NCBI GenBank assembly: GCA_015067725.1
Contig: SVLX01000004.1
Span: forward strand, 23,728-87,727
Reading direction: 5' to 3'
Origin: Oscillospiraceae bacterium
GTDB lineage: Bacteria; Bacillota; Clostridia; Oscillospirales; Oscillospiraceae
DNA length: 64,000 nucleotides
Under the pieces are notes generated by a model, which did not search any database, was not told the DNA's origin, and saw nothing but the letters and a program-made list of their open reading frames with translations. The position numbers were made by a program, and so were the translations under genes. Below, piece after piece: positions 24,801-33,319 of the stretch (position 1 is its first letter; each line of letters begins with the position of its first letter).

Positions 24801-27800
24801 TGACCAAAGTTGCCCAAATCGATAACATCCAGCGTTTCGGGGTCAATGGCATACAGGTTGGCATAGTCGCCCTCGGTGTAGGCAGACAACAGATAATAGC
24901 CGCTGTCGGCATCATAAATCATGGAGGCATACTGACCGGCACCCACGGAAGCCACGCCGGTCAGGTCAAGCCCGGTATCGCCCAGATAGGTCACGCTGGA
25001 CTGGACAAAGATGGCGACCACCCAGATTTCAATCTGGTACAGCTTGCCGCTCTCGGTCATGATGCGGAAAATCTGAGATTCCCGGGCGGCCTGTGTGCCC
25101 TCGCCCCAGTAGACGATGGTGGCCATGGGGTCGGTCTCAAAGTACTGGCTGAAGTCGAAATAGGAAAGTCCGCCGGTGTATGGGTCCAGCAGCTCCAGAT
25201 ACTGTCCGTCGCTGCAGATGGCACCCAGCATGGTCTTGCCCATCAGGTCGGGACTGCCGGGGACCTCAATGGCATCGGACCAAATCCAGGAGGCGGCGAT
25301 AGAACCCAGATTGGTGGTCTGGAAGGATTCGGGGTCGGTGGCATAGATGTACTTGCCGTCGTGGGTAATGAGCTTACCCTCCAGCATACCGCCGGCCTGA
25401 TGCTTCACATCGGTCTCACCGGCGGCAGTCCACTGCTCCGTGGCGCTGGTGTCGAACTCTGCCCAGTAGCTCTTACCCTGTGCATCCCGGATAAGACCCT
25501 TGACCGCAATGCTCTCCAGCTCGTTCACGGTGACGGTGCAGGAGGCGGACAGTTCAGGGGAGGCATTGGAAGTAGCGGTGATGACCGCAGTACCCAGGCT
25601 CATGCCCTTGACGTTGCCTTCTTCATCCACAGTGGCAACACCGGGGTCAGTGGTGCTCCAGGTGACGGTGGCATCTTCCAGCGTCCAGGGGTACAGGTAA
25701 GCCTTGAGCTGAGTGGTCTGACCACGGAAGATGGTCATTTCGGTCTTGCTGATGTCGATACCGGTGGCATCCTTGGCCGGAGGCACCAGCTCAGCCTCAC
25801 CGGGAATGATGTACAGGCCCTCTGTGCGGTCATACATTCTGGCATCATAAGAGGTGCTGTTCAGGTAGTTTTTGTTGGAGTTGGCCTTGGTTGCTCTGCC
25901 GGTGGAGGTATTGACCACCAGGAGCCAGTTGCTGTTGTTTGCCTTATAGTCGGCGTTGGCCCAGTACAGCTTGTCGGTGTTGTGGTCCCAAGCCAGAGAC
26001 TGGGCGGTATCATACTCGGAGTAGTAACCCAGGGGGCGGTCTTCGTCGACGGGCATCAGCTTGGTGATGGCGCCATTGACCACCTTGTCCTCGGTCCAGT
26101 GGTACAGGAAGACGGCATCGTCGTCGTCTTCACTGACATTGATGGCATAGAAGTTGCCCTCGCCGTCAATGGCCAGAGAATACAGGTCGGTATAATCGGA
26201 ATCCTCAGGATTCCGGATGCCCACGGTATACTGCTTGGTGGCTTTACCAGTGTTGAGGTCAACGGTATAAATCACATTGCCGTAACCCAGGGCATAGAGC
26301 TGGTTATCGCTGTAGTTGAACGCCATATCATAGATGGCCTTGTACTTGCCGGTCAGACCGGTAGTACCCACCTTGATGTAGTTGTTCCAGTCGTTGTGCT
26401 CAGCCACGAAGATGTTGCCATCGTCGTCTGCCATGAACACATAGCCGCCCACATACTCAGCGGCCTTCACCACGAAGTCCATCCGGGTCATGCCGGTGGT
26501 ACCGCCGTTGAAGTTCTTGTTTGCCCAGTATACCTTGTCGGGTTCAATCTCCATCCAGGAGTTCTTTTCGCAGCGGTTGCCGTCAGTGTTGAAGGCATAC
26601 ATCCGGCCGGAGAAGTCCTCAGGCTCGCCGCCGTACTCCACCACATAGGTGGACTTGTTGTTGGCATAGTCCGCCACAACCACCATGCACCGCTCCCGCA
26701 GGGTAATGCCGGTCAGGTCCACGGTGACATTCATGTCTTCGTTCTGTTCCTGCTGGTTGGGGTTGACGGAAGCCAGCAGTTCCGTTCCCGCCTCGTCATA
26801 GACCTGCACAGCGGACAGGTACTGGTTATCTTGTGCGCTGATGATCAGGTTGCCGGTTGTCAGATCCTTGGAGATGAAAGCAACCTCGGGGGCGGTATTG
26901 TCCACGGTGACGGTGGTGGTCAGGAATGCACCCTCACCCAGAGTCCCGTCTTCCATCAGCTTCTGAATGGTCTCGGCATCCAGCGGTGTCTCGCCCCGGT
27001 AGTATTCAGGCACAGCCACCACGGTGATGTTCACCTTGTCGCCCTCCTGCACACCGGCAACGGACAGCTTCTTGCTGATGTTGATGTTCATGAACACATC
27101 GGACCACATGCCCCAGTTGGTGTAGTAGAAGGCACTGATCAAATCATTGGCCGCGCCGCAATTGTACAGCACATTGCCTTCCTCATCGGTAAAGAGGACA
27201 CTCAGGGCAGAGACATTGCGGATCAGGCTGAGCGTATACTGATGGATGGTGGTTCTGCTGCTGAGGGCCAGCCGCTCGGGGCGATAACCCTCCTCGGGGA
27301 AGTAGGGGTTACCGAACAGATGGAAGGTGGCGGCACTGCCGGGGTACTTGACCAACAGCGTGTTGATCTCATGCTGACCGGTGTGGCTGGTCACAGGTTC
27401 GCCATTCATGTACCGGGCATAGGAGTAGTCCTCATACATGGAGGAGTCACTCCAGTTGCCATAGAAGCCCAGCACGGGGATGGAGTGGGTCACATCGCCC
27501 ATTGCGCCCTCTGCGTTGGCCATGGGATTGACCTGAACGAAGCCCTCCACATAAGCACCGGCGGTATAGTAGGTATCCAGATACACCTTGGCGCTGTCGG
27601 TCAGCTTGAAGTTCACGGTAATCTGCACCTTGCCGCCCTGAGGCACAGTGAAAGCGGCCGTTTCCAGATTGGTCAACAACAGGTATGCGTCATAGGAGGT
27701 CACCTTGCCGCTACCATCCAAATCGGCCTTGGCATCAATTTCTTCCACCAGACCGGCGGCATAGTTGATGATGATTTGTGCATCGTCGGCATCGGTGTCA

Positions 27801-30283
27801 CCGTCGTTGTCCAGGTCGCAGTCATAGTCGGTGGTGGGAACAAAAGTCTTGCCGTCCACGGTGAAACTTACCTCACCGGGCAGAGACATGGTCAGGGTAT
27901 CCAGATACAGCTCGTTATTGTAGCTGAACATATTCTGGGTGAAGAAGTCGGCGCTGAGGGTATATTCGCCGCCCTTGCCAGTCAGGTCATTGAGGGTGAA
28001 GGAGAAGCTGTACTCGCCGACTCTCTCGGGGTCATCGCCCAGCTCAGCCTTGACCTTGCCGTCAGCATAGCCATAGGTGGCATTCTCGTCCATGAGGATG
28101 TAGGTATTGGCAGAGACGGCATTGCCCACATTGGCCAGACCAGCGCCCTGCCGCATGACGGAATAGTAGTTGCCACTTTCTTCCTCAAGCAGAGCCTCTG
28201 CCGTGGACATCAGCAAACTCTGTGCCAGAGCCCGGACAGTCAGACCGGTTTTTTCGTTCAGGTTGTTTTCCCGAATGTACTGGCTCATCAGGGCGACCAT
28301 GCCGGCCACCTGAGGAGAAGCCATGGAAGTGCCGGACATAGTCTCATAAGCCGTGCCGGACTGGTCCAGACCATTGACGGAGTAAATGCTGCCGCCGGGG
28401 GCAGTGATTTCCGGCTTCAGAATCAGACTGCCGGGGACACCCCAGGAGCTGAAGGAGCTGATGGTCTCATAAGGACGATTCCACATCCCGCTGGCCACGC
28501 CGGAGCTGATGGTCATCTTGCCGGTATAGTAGCGCACATTGCCCGCTTCATCGGTGACGGGGGTGGACAGGCTGCGCACCCGGGCGCCGTCTTCCTGGGT
28601 GATGGAGACAGCGGGGGCATAGTAGTGGTAGCCGGACATGTCCATGTTGATGATGCCGGGCTGGTTGTTGTAAATGACGGTGGCGATTGCGCCATTGGCT
28701 ACAGCAGCGTCAGCCTTCTGATAGAAGGAGTTGGTGCCACGGGAGCAGAAGGCAATCTTGCCCTCCAGCACATCAGCCACGGCGGCAAAGTCTTCCTCAG
28801 AGCCAATGCCGTCAATGAAGATATACTCCTGCTCGCCGGCCAGTGTCAGAATGGACTGCACACCCCAGAGGGTCAGGTATTCGGTATAGAACACCATCTC
28901 ATCGCCAAACTGGAAGTAATACCCGGTGGTACCGGCATTGTCCACAGAGGCGACAGCCAAGGTATTAAAGTAAGAGCCGGGAGAGCCCACGGTATTGAAG
29001 CTGACCTCGTCACCCCGGAGATAGCCGATGTTCATGTCGTTGGTGGCCCAGCCGGCGTTATTGCTGGCGGAGGTAACCACCACGGTATCGGTATTCTGCA
29101 GTTCCTCCAGCATCCCGGCATAGGTATCGGAGAAGCTGAAGCCGGGAGCGACAGAACCCAGAGACAGGTTTACGCTGTCACAGCCCAGAATGATGGCATC
29201 TTCAATGGCGGCCATGTAGTCGGAGTCATATGCGCCGCCGTTCTTGCCGAAGACCTTCATGGAGATAATCTGGGCATCGGGAGCAACGCCCTGCACCAGC
29301 ACGGAGGTCAGCGCCTTGGTAAACGTGCCGCCCTCCTGGGGGATATAGGCATTGGCGGCGGCGATACCGGTGACGTGAGAGCCATGCTCGCCCTGATTGT
29401 CGTTGTCGTGGGTGATGTCATAGTCGGCATCGATGTAGTTATAGCCGAAGGGAATCTTGGTATTGACATAGAGAGACTCAGCATCCAGCCCCTGACGGTT
29501 CAGCTTGTCCAGAACGGAGGCAATTTCCTCTTTGTCCAGCAAATCCAGACCGGCCATATATTCTTCTGCTGTCATATCTTCCAGACCGGCCTGATGCGCC
29601 AGAGAATACTGGAAGGCACTGGCGGAGAAGGACTGGTGATCCGTATCCACGCCGGTATCAATGACGGCAATCCGGCTGCCTGCGCCGGTATAGCCATTGG
29701 CCCAGGCCACCAGAGAGCCAATCTGCTCGCCGGAGGTGGCCATATTGGGGTCAGCGGTTTCTTCCTGCCGAACCACGGCAGGCTCATAGCGGTTCTCCAG
29801 AATCACATCCCGGACACCGGGTACGGCCTTAATGCTCTCGATCTGACCATACATAACGTTGGCAGAGATCAGGTTGGCCGCAAGGGTCAGATTCCAGCGG
29901 ACATCCAGTTCTTCCCCGATGGCAGACTGAATCCGGGCGGTAATCTGCTCCTGATTCAGCACGAGCTCCTCCCGGTAAGCCATGGCCATGGCATTGTCTG
30001 CCACATCCATGGTGGAGTAGCCCGCCTCAATGGTGGATGCACCATCGAGCAGGATGGAGACGCGGACCTGATCGGTATCCGCAAATTTCGGTTGGGTTTC
30101 GGTTTCTTCGGCCACACTCAGTGGCTGGGCGTCTGTTGCGCTGTTGTCCACTTGCTGGAAAGACAGCGCCTGTTCCCTGCCGGGGCTCTGGTCATGGGCG
30201 GCTGTAACGGGCACAGCAAAACCCAGCACCATGCACAGCACCAACAAAAGGGACAGCGTTCGCATTGTCAGGCTTTTTTTCAT
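21818..30283 (-). CDS. Giant secreted subtilisin-like protease with Ig-like, dockerin-like, cohesin-like, CxxC-repeat and SLH domains
   Basis: A 2821-residue cell-surface serine protease. Signal peptide at residues 1-28; I9-type propeptide about 72-168; S8 catalytic triad D209 (AVIDTGVDTDH), H300 (EHGSHVTGI) and S653 (SGTSMASPQVAG); a PA-type insert about 455-590. A dockerin-like pair of calcium loops (DCDLDNDGDTDADD and DLDGSGKVTSYD) lies near 815-870. Big_2-like domains near 1510-1600 and 1845-1930 alternate with propeller-like segments. A cohesin-like domain is near 2250-2360, seven CxxC-containing repeats at about 2373-2634, and three SLH repeats at about 2640-2820 for cell-wall anchoring. 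The layout resembles C5a-peptidase/lactocepin-type proteases. Together with the Opp importer it could supply peptides. Confidence 0.93.
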   Translation of the reverse strand: MKKSLTMRTLSLLLVLCMVLGFAVPVTAAHDQSPGREQALSFQQVDNSATDAQPLSVAEETETQPKFADTDQVRVSILLDGASTIEAGYSTMDVADNAMAMAYREELVLNQEQITARIQSAIGEELDVRWNLTLAANLISANVMYGQIESIKAVPGVRDVILENRYEPAVVRQEETADPNMATSGEQIGSLVAWANGYTGAGSRIAVIDTGVDTDHQSFSASAFQYSLAHQAGLEDMTAEEYMAGLDLLDKEEIASVLDKLNRQGLDAESLYVNTKIPFGYNYIDADYDITHDNDNQGEHGSHVTGIAAANAYIPQEGGTFTKALTSVLVQGVAPDAQIISMKVFGKNGGAYDSDYMAAIEDAIILGCDSVNLSLGSVAPGFSFSDTYAGMLEELQNTDTVVVTSASNNAGWATNDMNIGYLRGDEVSFNTVGSPGSYFNTLAVASVDNAGTTGYYFQFGDEMVFYTEYLTLWGVQSILTLAGEQEYIFIDGIGSEEDFAAVADVLEGKIAFCSRGTNSFYQKADAAVANGAIATVIYNNQPGIINMDMSGYHYYAPAVSITQEDGARVRSLSTPVTDEAGNVRYYTGKMTISSGVASGMWNRPYETISSFSSWGVPGSLILKPEITAPGGSIYSVNGLDQSGTAYETMSGTSMASPQVAGMVALMSQYIRENNLNEKTGLTVRALAQSLLMSTAEALLEEESGNYYSVMRQGAGLANVGNAVSANTYILMDENATYGYADGKVKAELGDDPERVGEYSFSFTLNDLTGKGGEYTLSADFFTQNMFSYNNELYLDTLTMSLPGEVSFTVDGKTFVPTTDYDCDLDNDGDTDADDAQIIINYAAGLVEEIDAKADLDGSGKVTSYDAYLLLTNLETAAFTVPQGGKVQITVNFKLTDSAKVYLDTYYTAGAYVEGFVQVNPMANAEGAMGDVTHSIPVLGFYGNWSDSSMYEDYSYARYMNGEPVTSHTGQHEINTLLVKYPGSAATFHLFGNPYFPEEGYRPERLALSSRTTIHQYTLSLIRNVSALSVLFTDEEGNVLYNCGAANDLISAFYYTNWGMWSDVFMNINISKKLSVAGVQEGDKVNITVVAVPEYYRGETPLDAETIQKLMEDGTLGEGAFLTTTVTVDNTAPEVAFISKDLTTGNLIISAQDNQYLSAVQVYDEAGTELLASVNPNQQEQNEDMNVTVDLTGITLRERCMVVVADYANNKSTYVVEYGGEPEDFSGRMYAFNTDGNRCEKNSWMEIEPDKVYWANKNFNGGTTGMTRMDFVVKAAEYVGGYVFMADDDGNIFVAEHNDWNNYIKVGTTGLTGKYKAIYDMAFNYSDNQLYALGYGNVIYTVDLNTGKATKQYTVGIRNPEDSDYTDLYSLAIDGEGNFYAINVSEDDDDAVFLYHWTEDKVVNGAITKLMPVDEDRPLGYYSEYDTAQSLAWDHNTDKLYWANADYKANNSNWLLVVNTSTGRATKANSNKNYLNSTSYDARMYDRTEGLYIIPGEAELVPPAKDATGIDISKTEMTIFRGQTTQLKAYLYPWTLEDATVTWSTTDPGVATVDEEGNVKGMSLGTAVITATSNASPELSASCTVTVNELESIAVKGLIRDAQGKSYWAEFDTSATEQWTAAGETDVKHQAGGMLEGKLITHDGKYIYATDPESFQTTNLGSIAASWIWSDAIEVPGSPDLMGKTMLGAICSDGQYLELLDPYTGGLSYFDFSQYFETDPMATIVYWGEGTQAARESQIFRIMTESGKLYQIEIWVVAIFVQSSVTYLGDTGLDLTGVASVGAGQYASMIYDADSGYYLLSAYTEGDYANLYAIDPETLDVIDLGNFGQGNYPVVSLYQFERIAELTVLLNTYEAAIYEKEQLQLTADVKPWDADKTVTWASSDESIATVDQNGLVTAVSDGMVNITATSKEVDEEGNPAVGTCVLTVKPLVPVDLDVHAQMETADGKYQWVGFNTANVAEVKVEATTDQKVTAGTGHNGLIYAETENGLVKIDPKNNYTATTPVAESIGENFFDMATAPRMYYEGAYVPGIGATPALSFGYPVFVGENYTFGIFLEDETFAAWNFSQYAGNTNNCLAAICYVGETTLNTAPAHAFVALGTDGNIYKFACSPMVWNEQGESTMYAGSCNLIGNIGLTFADRSKLTMTYVKTQTQEGYLIADSGVSGDSIVYFVDISGGTMRTDIVGRVPGAVNLTALYSDNDMNIAGDTLEANASFAIWDGTATRASSVRHMSEELRKVSYAEPNMEKAPVVEAEDSGAEVKDYAVSLTITEDTAVTNGVYQIGYDPKVMHYTAVSSVSDLTAVKVDSENGIITFAFAGKKSIAAGDAVAVVNFSYQADYLNTTVSFKALELNDETVTEDDTVFNLTYEVGGHGYRVTDSVEPTCTEGGYKVYTCTKCGSSYREELPALGHFYEAEVTNPTCTTMGYTTYTCTGCQDSYVSDLIDALGHAYEAVVTAPTCTEYGYTTYTCQVCDDSYVSDYVAPVEHSFGDWETVTEPGCDTEGQEQRVCECGAVEYRDIAPVGHSYEAVVTAPTCTTAGYTTYTCTVCGDSYVDDVTDPTEHNYETTVVAPTCTEPGYTQHTCTVCGDSYISDYTAPTGHSFGEWFVTVPATCTTEGEETRMCDCGETETRAIPAYCPTANYTDVPLSAWYHEAVDYVVAGGIMNGVSENTFNPNGITTRAQLVTVLYRLAGEPEVELTTQFTDVAESAWYAEAVSWAYAVEMTTGVTDTLFAPEAPVTREQVVTFFYRYAKATGMDVSIEADLSTFADADSVSAYAVPAMGWAVEKGIITGMDETTLAPGGTCIRAQIAAILMRFMELGQ

Positions 30284-30338
30284 ATTGGGTACACTCCTTG
30301 TCTTAATTTATATCCAGAGCGGGTCGCTCCAAATACCA

Positions 30339-30385
30339 TGCACCTTTGGGCAACTCTCTTGCACATTGTTGCACACCTATGCACA
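30339..30385 (-). repeat. Helically phased TGCAC repeats in the protease leader
   Basis: TGCAC occurs at 30339, 30360, 30370 and 30380 (plus-strand coordinates), so successive copies are 21, 10 and 10 bp apart, on one face of the helix. They lie between the promoter and the protease start codon, a good position for a regulator. Confidence 0.5.
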
Positions 30386-30404
30386 AAATATTGCTCATAA
30401 AAGC

Positions 30405-30433
30405 ATGATAACACAATCGCACCAAGATGTCAA
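30405..30433 (-). promoter_or_regulatory. Sigma-A promoter of the giant protease gene
   Basis: TTGACA (30428-30433) and TATCAT (30405-30410) on the minus strand, 17 bp apart, giving a leader of about 115 nt. Confidence 0.7.
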
Positions 30434-30482
30434 GCACTGTTTCTCCCAAACTGTGTCCAACGTTAAACCCACCACCCCCAAA

Positions 30483-30524
30483 AAAGAAGCGGGAACAAAG
30501 GCAACATCCTCCGTTCCCGCTTCT
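30483..30524 (-). terminator. Terminator after the ArsR-type regulator gene
   Basis: GAAGCGGGAAC (30485-30495) pairs with GTTCCCGCTTC (30512-30522); TTTTTTGGGG follows on the minus strand. Confidence 0.88.
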
Positions 30525-30529
30525 TGGAT

Positions 30530-31633
30530 TCAAGACATGATGGTTGTCCCCACCAACTGCAAAAAGTCCAGCAGGGCATCTTTGTTTGTCTCATAATAGT
30601 TGATCATATGCTCCCGCTCCTGATGGAGCAGGCCATACTGGTTGAGTTGTGCCAAATGTCTGGACATATTACTGGCATCGATTCCCATGGCCTCCGCCAG
30701 CTCATAGCAATAGGAGCGCCCATGGCTCAGCCGGCAGAGAATCTCCAGCCTTCTGCGGTCGCTGATGGCTTTGAGAATGGAGGAAAGCCCATCGAGAATA
30801 CTGCTCTGCTGTCTCAGGTGCGAGCCTGCGGTTGCGCCACTGCCCAGAATCAGCAGATTGAACTGCTCATGGTCATTCTGATCCTCACCGAAAGCCACAA
30901 AAGAGCCATTCATAAACATGGGCAGGACATAAGTCTTCCCCGAATGGCCCGGAATGGTCTCATAGCCCAGAATCTCCTTTGCCACCTCTCTGGGTGGGGT
31001 CTTCTCAAAAATCTCCTGCCAGTAGCCCACTAAATCCGATTGAAGCCATGGCTCCGACAGCAGCCTCTCCTCCAGCTTTTCGGCAAAGGGCTCAAGGAAC
31101 GTGACCAGTTCCTCCATGGTGCGGTCAACGTGCCGCAAAGCCCGATAGAGCCGAATCTGGAATTCCCGGGCATAGGGCAAAGCAAACACCTGGTCAAACA
31201 AATCCTCCGGTGCGCCCTCATCCTTGGTCAAGAGCAGGGTATCCCCACAGTGAGGGCTGAGCCAGCTACCGGATTGCACAGACTCATTCCAGAACCGGCA
31301 AATCCCTGCCGCATTCTCCCGCAGACCGGGATAACCGATCCGGCAGAACGAGAACGCCAGCAACTGGGCCACACTGACACCGGGGTGGTTGGCATCCGCC
31401 CGCTCAAAGAACCAGCGCAACTGGGGGTCGGCGGGATTCACCTCAGCGCAAATCTCCTCCATCAGTTGTTGCAGTCTTTCCATGCGGCGAATGATTTCAT
31501 CGGTCACTTCATTGCCCAGAAAGAATTTCTTCCGGGTGATGATGTCTTTGAAGCTGACCCCATTGGTGAAGTTAAAGAGCATCGCCACCGTCTCCTGCAA
31601 CATATAGGGCTGACGGATGATCTCGTATTCCAT
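30530..31633 (-). CDS. ArsR-like transcriptional regulator with large N-terminal domain
   Basis: A 367-residue protein. The last 90 residues are an ArsR-type winged helix: LKAISDRRRLEILCRLSHGR, then YELAEAMGIDASNMSRHLAQ and LNQYGLLHQEREHMINYYET. The first 270 residues have no motif I recognise; they are helical, with many Trp, Phe and Arg residues, and could be a ligand-sensing domain. The usual cysteine metal site of ArsR proteins is not obvious. It has its own promoter and terminator and sits directly downstream of the lysine operon, so regulation of that operon or of the neighbouring protease is possible but unproven. Confidence 0.8.
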   Translation of the reverse strand: MEYEIIRQPYMLQETVAMLFNFTNGVSFKDIITRKKFFLGNEVTDEIIRRMERLQQLMEEICAEVNPADPQLRWFFERADANHPGVSVAQLLAFSFCRIGYPGLRENAAGICRFWNESVQSGSWLSPHCGDTLLLTKDEGAPEDLFDQVFALPYAREFQIRLYRALRHVDRTMEELVTFLEPFAEKLEERLLSEPWLQSDLVGYWQEIFEKTPPREVAKEILGYETIPGHSGKTYVLPMFMNGSFVAFGEDQNDHEQFNLLILGSGATAGSHLRQQSSILDGLSSILKAISDRRRLEILCRLSHGRSYCYELAEAMGIDASNMSRHLAQLNQYGLLHQEREHMINYYETNKDALLDFLQLVGTTIMS

Positions 31634-31669
31634 AACTGCGCCTCCTTCTTCGTGGGCTGTCTTTCTTTT

Positions 31670-31698
31670 ACTCTAATCCGTTTTTCCCGAATTGTCAA
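31670..31698 (-). promoter_or_regulatory. Promoter of the ArsR-type regulator
   Basis: TTGACA (31693-31698) and TAGAGT (31670-31675) on the minus strand with 17 bp between; the -10 is weak. Confidence 0.55.
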
Positions 31699-31721
31699 GG
31701 GGATTTCCCGCAGAAGCCAGG

Positions 31722-31756
31722 AAAACACCCGGAGCGGCGAACGCTCCGGGTGAAAA
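31722..31756 (-). terminator. Terminator at the end of the lysine operon
   Basis: CACCCGGAGC (31726-31735) pairs with GCTCCGGGTG (31743-31752), followed by TTTTCC on the minus strand. It lies 20 bp after the last operon gene. Confidence 0.85.
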
Positions 31757-31771
31757 ATCGGGGAGAGTAAA

Positions 31772-32422
31772 TCAGAAGGTACCAACCGTCTCGGGGATAA
31801 TCAGCTTAGCCCCGGTCTTGGCGACCACATCCTCAATGGTGGTCTCTGCGTTGACTTCCCGCAGAACCAGACCCTCGGGGGTGGACTCGATGACTGCCAG
31901 CTCAGAGATAATCCACTTGACCCGCTTGTAAGCGGTCAGAGGCAGCGTGCACTTGGCCACAATCTTGGGATTGCCCTTCTTGTCGGTGTGGGTGGTGATG
32001 ACGATAACGTTTTCAGCGCCGGAGACCAAATCCATGGCACCGCCCATGCCGGGGACCATCTTGCCGGGGATAATGTGGGAAGCCAGAGAGCCATCCTCAT
32101 CCACCTGCAGTGCGCCCAGAATGGTGGCATCCACATGACCGCCACGAATCAGACCGAAGGAGAAGGCAGAGTCAAAGAACATGGCGCCGGGGATGGTGGT
32201 AACATACTTGCCACCGGCATTGGACACATTGAGGTCCTCTGTCTCGGCAGTAGCGGCGGCACCCATGCCCATAATACCGTTCTCGGACTGGAAAATGACG
32301 TTCACGTCTTCCGGCAGGTAGTTGGCGACCATCTCGGGCATACCGATACCCAGATTCACCACGTCACCATGGTTCAAAAAGCGAGCCGTACGCTTCGCAA
32401 TGACAACCTTTGCGTCTTCCAT
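31772..32422 (-). CDS. Acetoacetate/butyrate-type CoA-transferase subunit B
   Basis: A 216-residue beta subunit of a class I CoA-transferase. The catalytic glutamate lies in SENGIMGMG, and the N-terminal NLGIGMPEMVANYL is typical of the B subunit. In the lysine pathway this enzyme moves CoA from butyryl-CoA to acetoacetate, releasing butyrate and forming acetoacetyl-CoA, so both Kce products are consumed. The start codon overlaps the subunit A stop by 1 nt. It is the last gene of the lysine operon. Substrate preference is inferred from context; an AtoA/ScoB-like role is the alternative. Confidence 0.92.
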   Translation of the reverse strand: MEDAKVVIAKRTARFLNHGDVVNLGIGMPEMVANYLPEDVNVIFQSENGIMGMGAAATAETEDLNVSNAGGKYVTTIPGAMFFDSAFSFGLIRGGHVDATILGALQVDEDGSLASHIIPGKMVPGMGGAMDLVSGAENVIVITTHTDKKGNPKIVAKCTLPLTAYKRVKWIISELAVIESTPEGLVLREVNAETTIEDVVAKTGAKLIIPETVGTF

Positions 32423-33102
32423 TACTTGTTGCCTCCTTCCACGATATAGTCAACCAGGATAAAGGGGGTCATCACATCTTCGGGGGGAATTTCACCGGGT
32501 TCAACAATCTTCTCCGCCTCCACAATGACGGTCTTGCAGGCCGCAGCCATCAGGGGGCAGAAATTCTTGGTGGTACCCTTATAGTAAACGTTACCCAGCT
32601 TGTCCACAACAGATCCCTTAATCAGGCAGACATCGCCCTTCAGGGCAGTCTCCAGCAGGTAGTCCTTGCCGTCGACCTGGATAATCTGCTTGCCCTCGGC
32701 CACATCGGTGCCGATGCCGGTGGGGGTCAGAACGCCGCCCAGACCGAAGCCGCCGGCACGGATCCGCTCGGCCAGAGTGCCCTGGGGAATGAGCTGCACA
32801 TCCAGGGTTCCCTCGCTCATCTTCTTGCCGGTCTCGGGGTTGGTGCCAATATGGCTGACCAGCAGAGTCTTGATCTTGTGCCGGGCAACCAGCTCACTGA
32901 CACCACGGTGGCCGTGCTTCTCCGCGCCTTCGGGGAAGCCGGTGTCGTTGGCGGCGACAGTCAAATCCTTGATGTCGCTGTCCGCCAGAGCCGCAATGAT
33001 CTTATCGGGCGTGCCGTGGCCCAGGAAACCGCCGACCATCACGAAGTCGCCGTCTTTAACCATGGCGACAGCTTCTTTTACGGTGATAAACTTGTTCTTC
33101 AT
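32422..33102 (-). CDS. Acetoacetate/butyrate-type CoA-transferase subunit A
   Basis: A 226-residue alpha subunit. It shows the CoA-binding signature FVMVGGFLGHGTPDKII near the N-terminus and GGVLTPTGIGTDVAEGKQII in the centre, as in AtoD/ScoA proteins. It pairs with the next gene to form the heteromeric transferase. A 217-bp spacer separates it from kamE, longer than other gaps in this operon; I see no convincing second promoter or gene in it. Confidence 0.92.
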   Translation of the reverse strand: MKNKFITVKEAVAMVKDGDFVMVGGFLGHGTPDKIIAALADSDIKDLTVAANDTGFPEGAEKHGHRGVSELVARHKIKTLLVSHIGTNPETGKKMSEGTLDVQLIPQGTLAERIRAGGFGLGGVLTPTGIGTDVAEGKQIIQVDGKDYLLETALKGDVCLIKGSVVDKLGNVYYKGTTKNFCPLMAAACKTVIVEAEKIVEPGEIPPEDVMTPFILVDYIVEGGNK

Positions 33103-33319
33103 GTAACATACTCCTCAATACTTTTAATTCAGCCTGTCAAAAAGCTCAGGAGGCAGAAAGCGACTGAAACTATCTTCCAACCAAATCTGCCACAGCGTAC
33201 CATTCCGGATTGTTACTGACGCTCCCAAATGGTTTCACTGACGGCTTGATTCTGGTTCAACGGTTCTTTCAAGTTTGAGCGCTTATCCAGCAGGAGGGGG
33301 TCTTTTGACAGTTGCGCAC

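Noticed and set aside
25361..30400. A 1679-codon open frame on the plus strand
   Set aside because: It is the antisense shadow of the giant protease. The protease strand has clear catalytic motifs, signal peptide and SLH repeats.
33103..33319. An internal promoter or small gene between kamE and the CoA-transferase genes
   Set aside because: A TTGACA is present but no -10 follows at a workable distance, and no coding frame has support.
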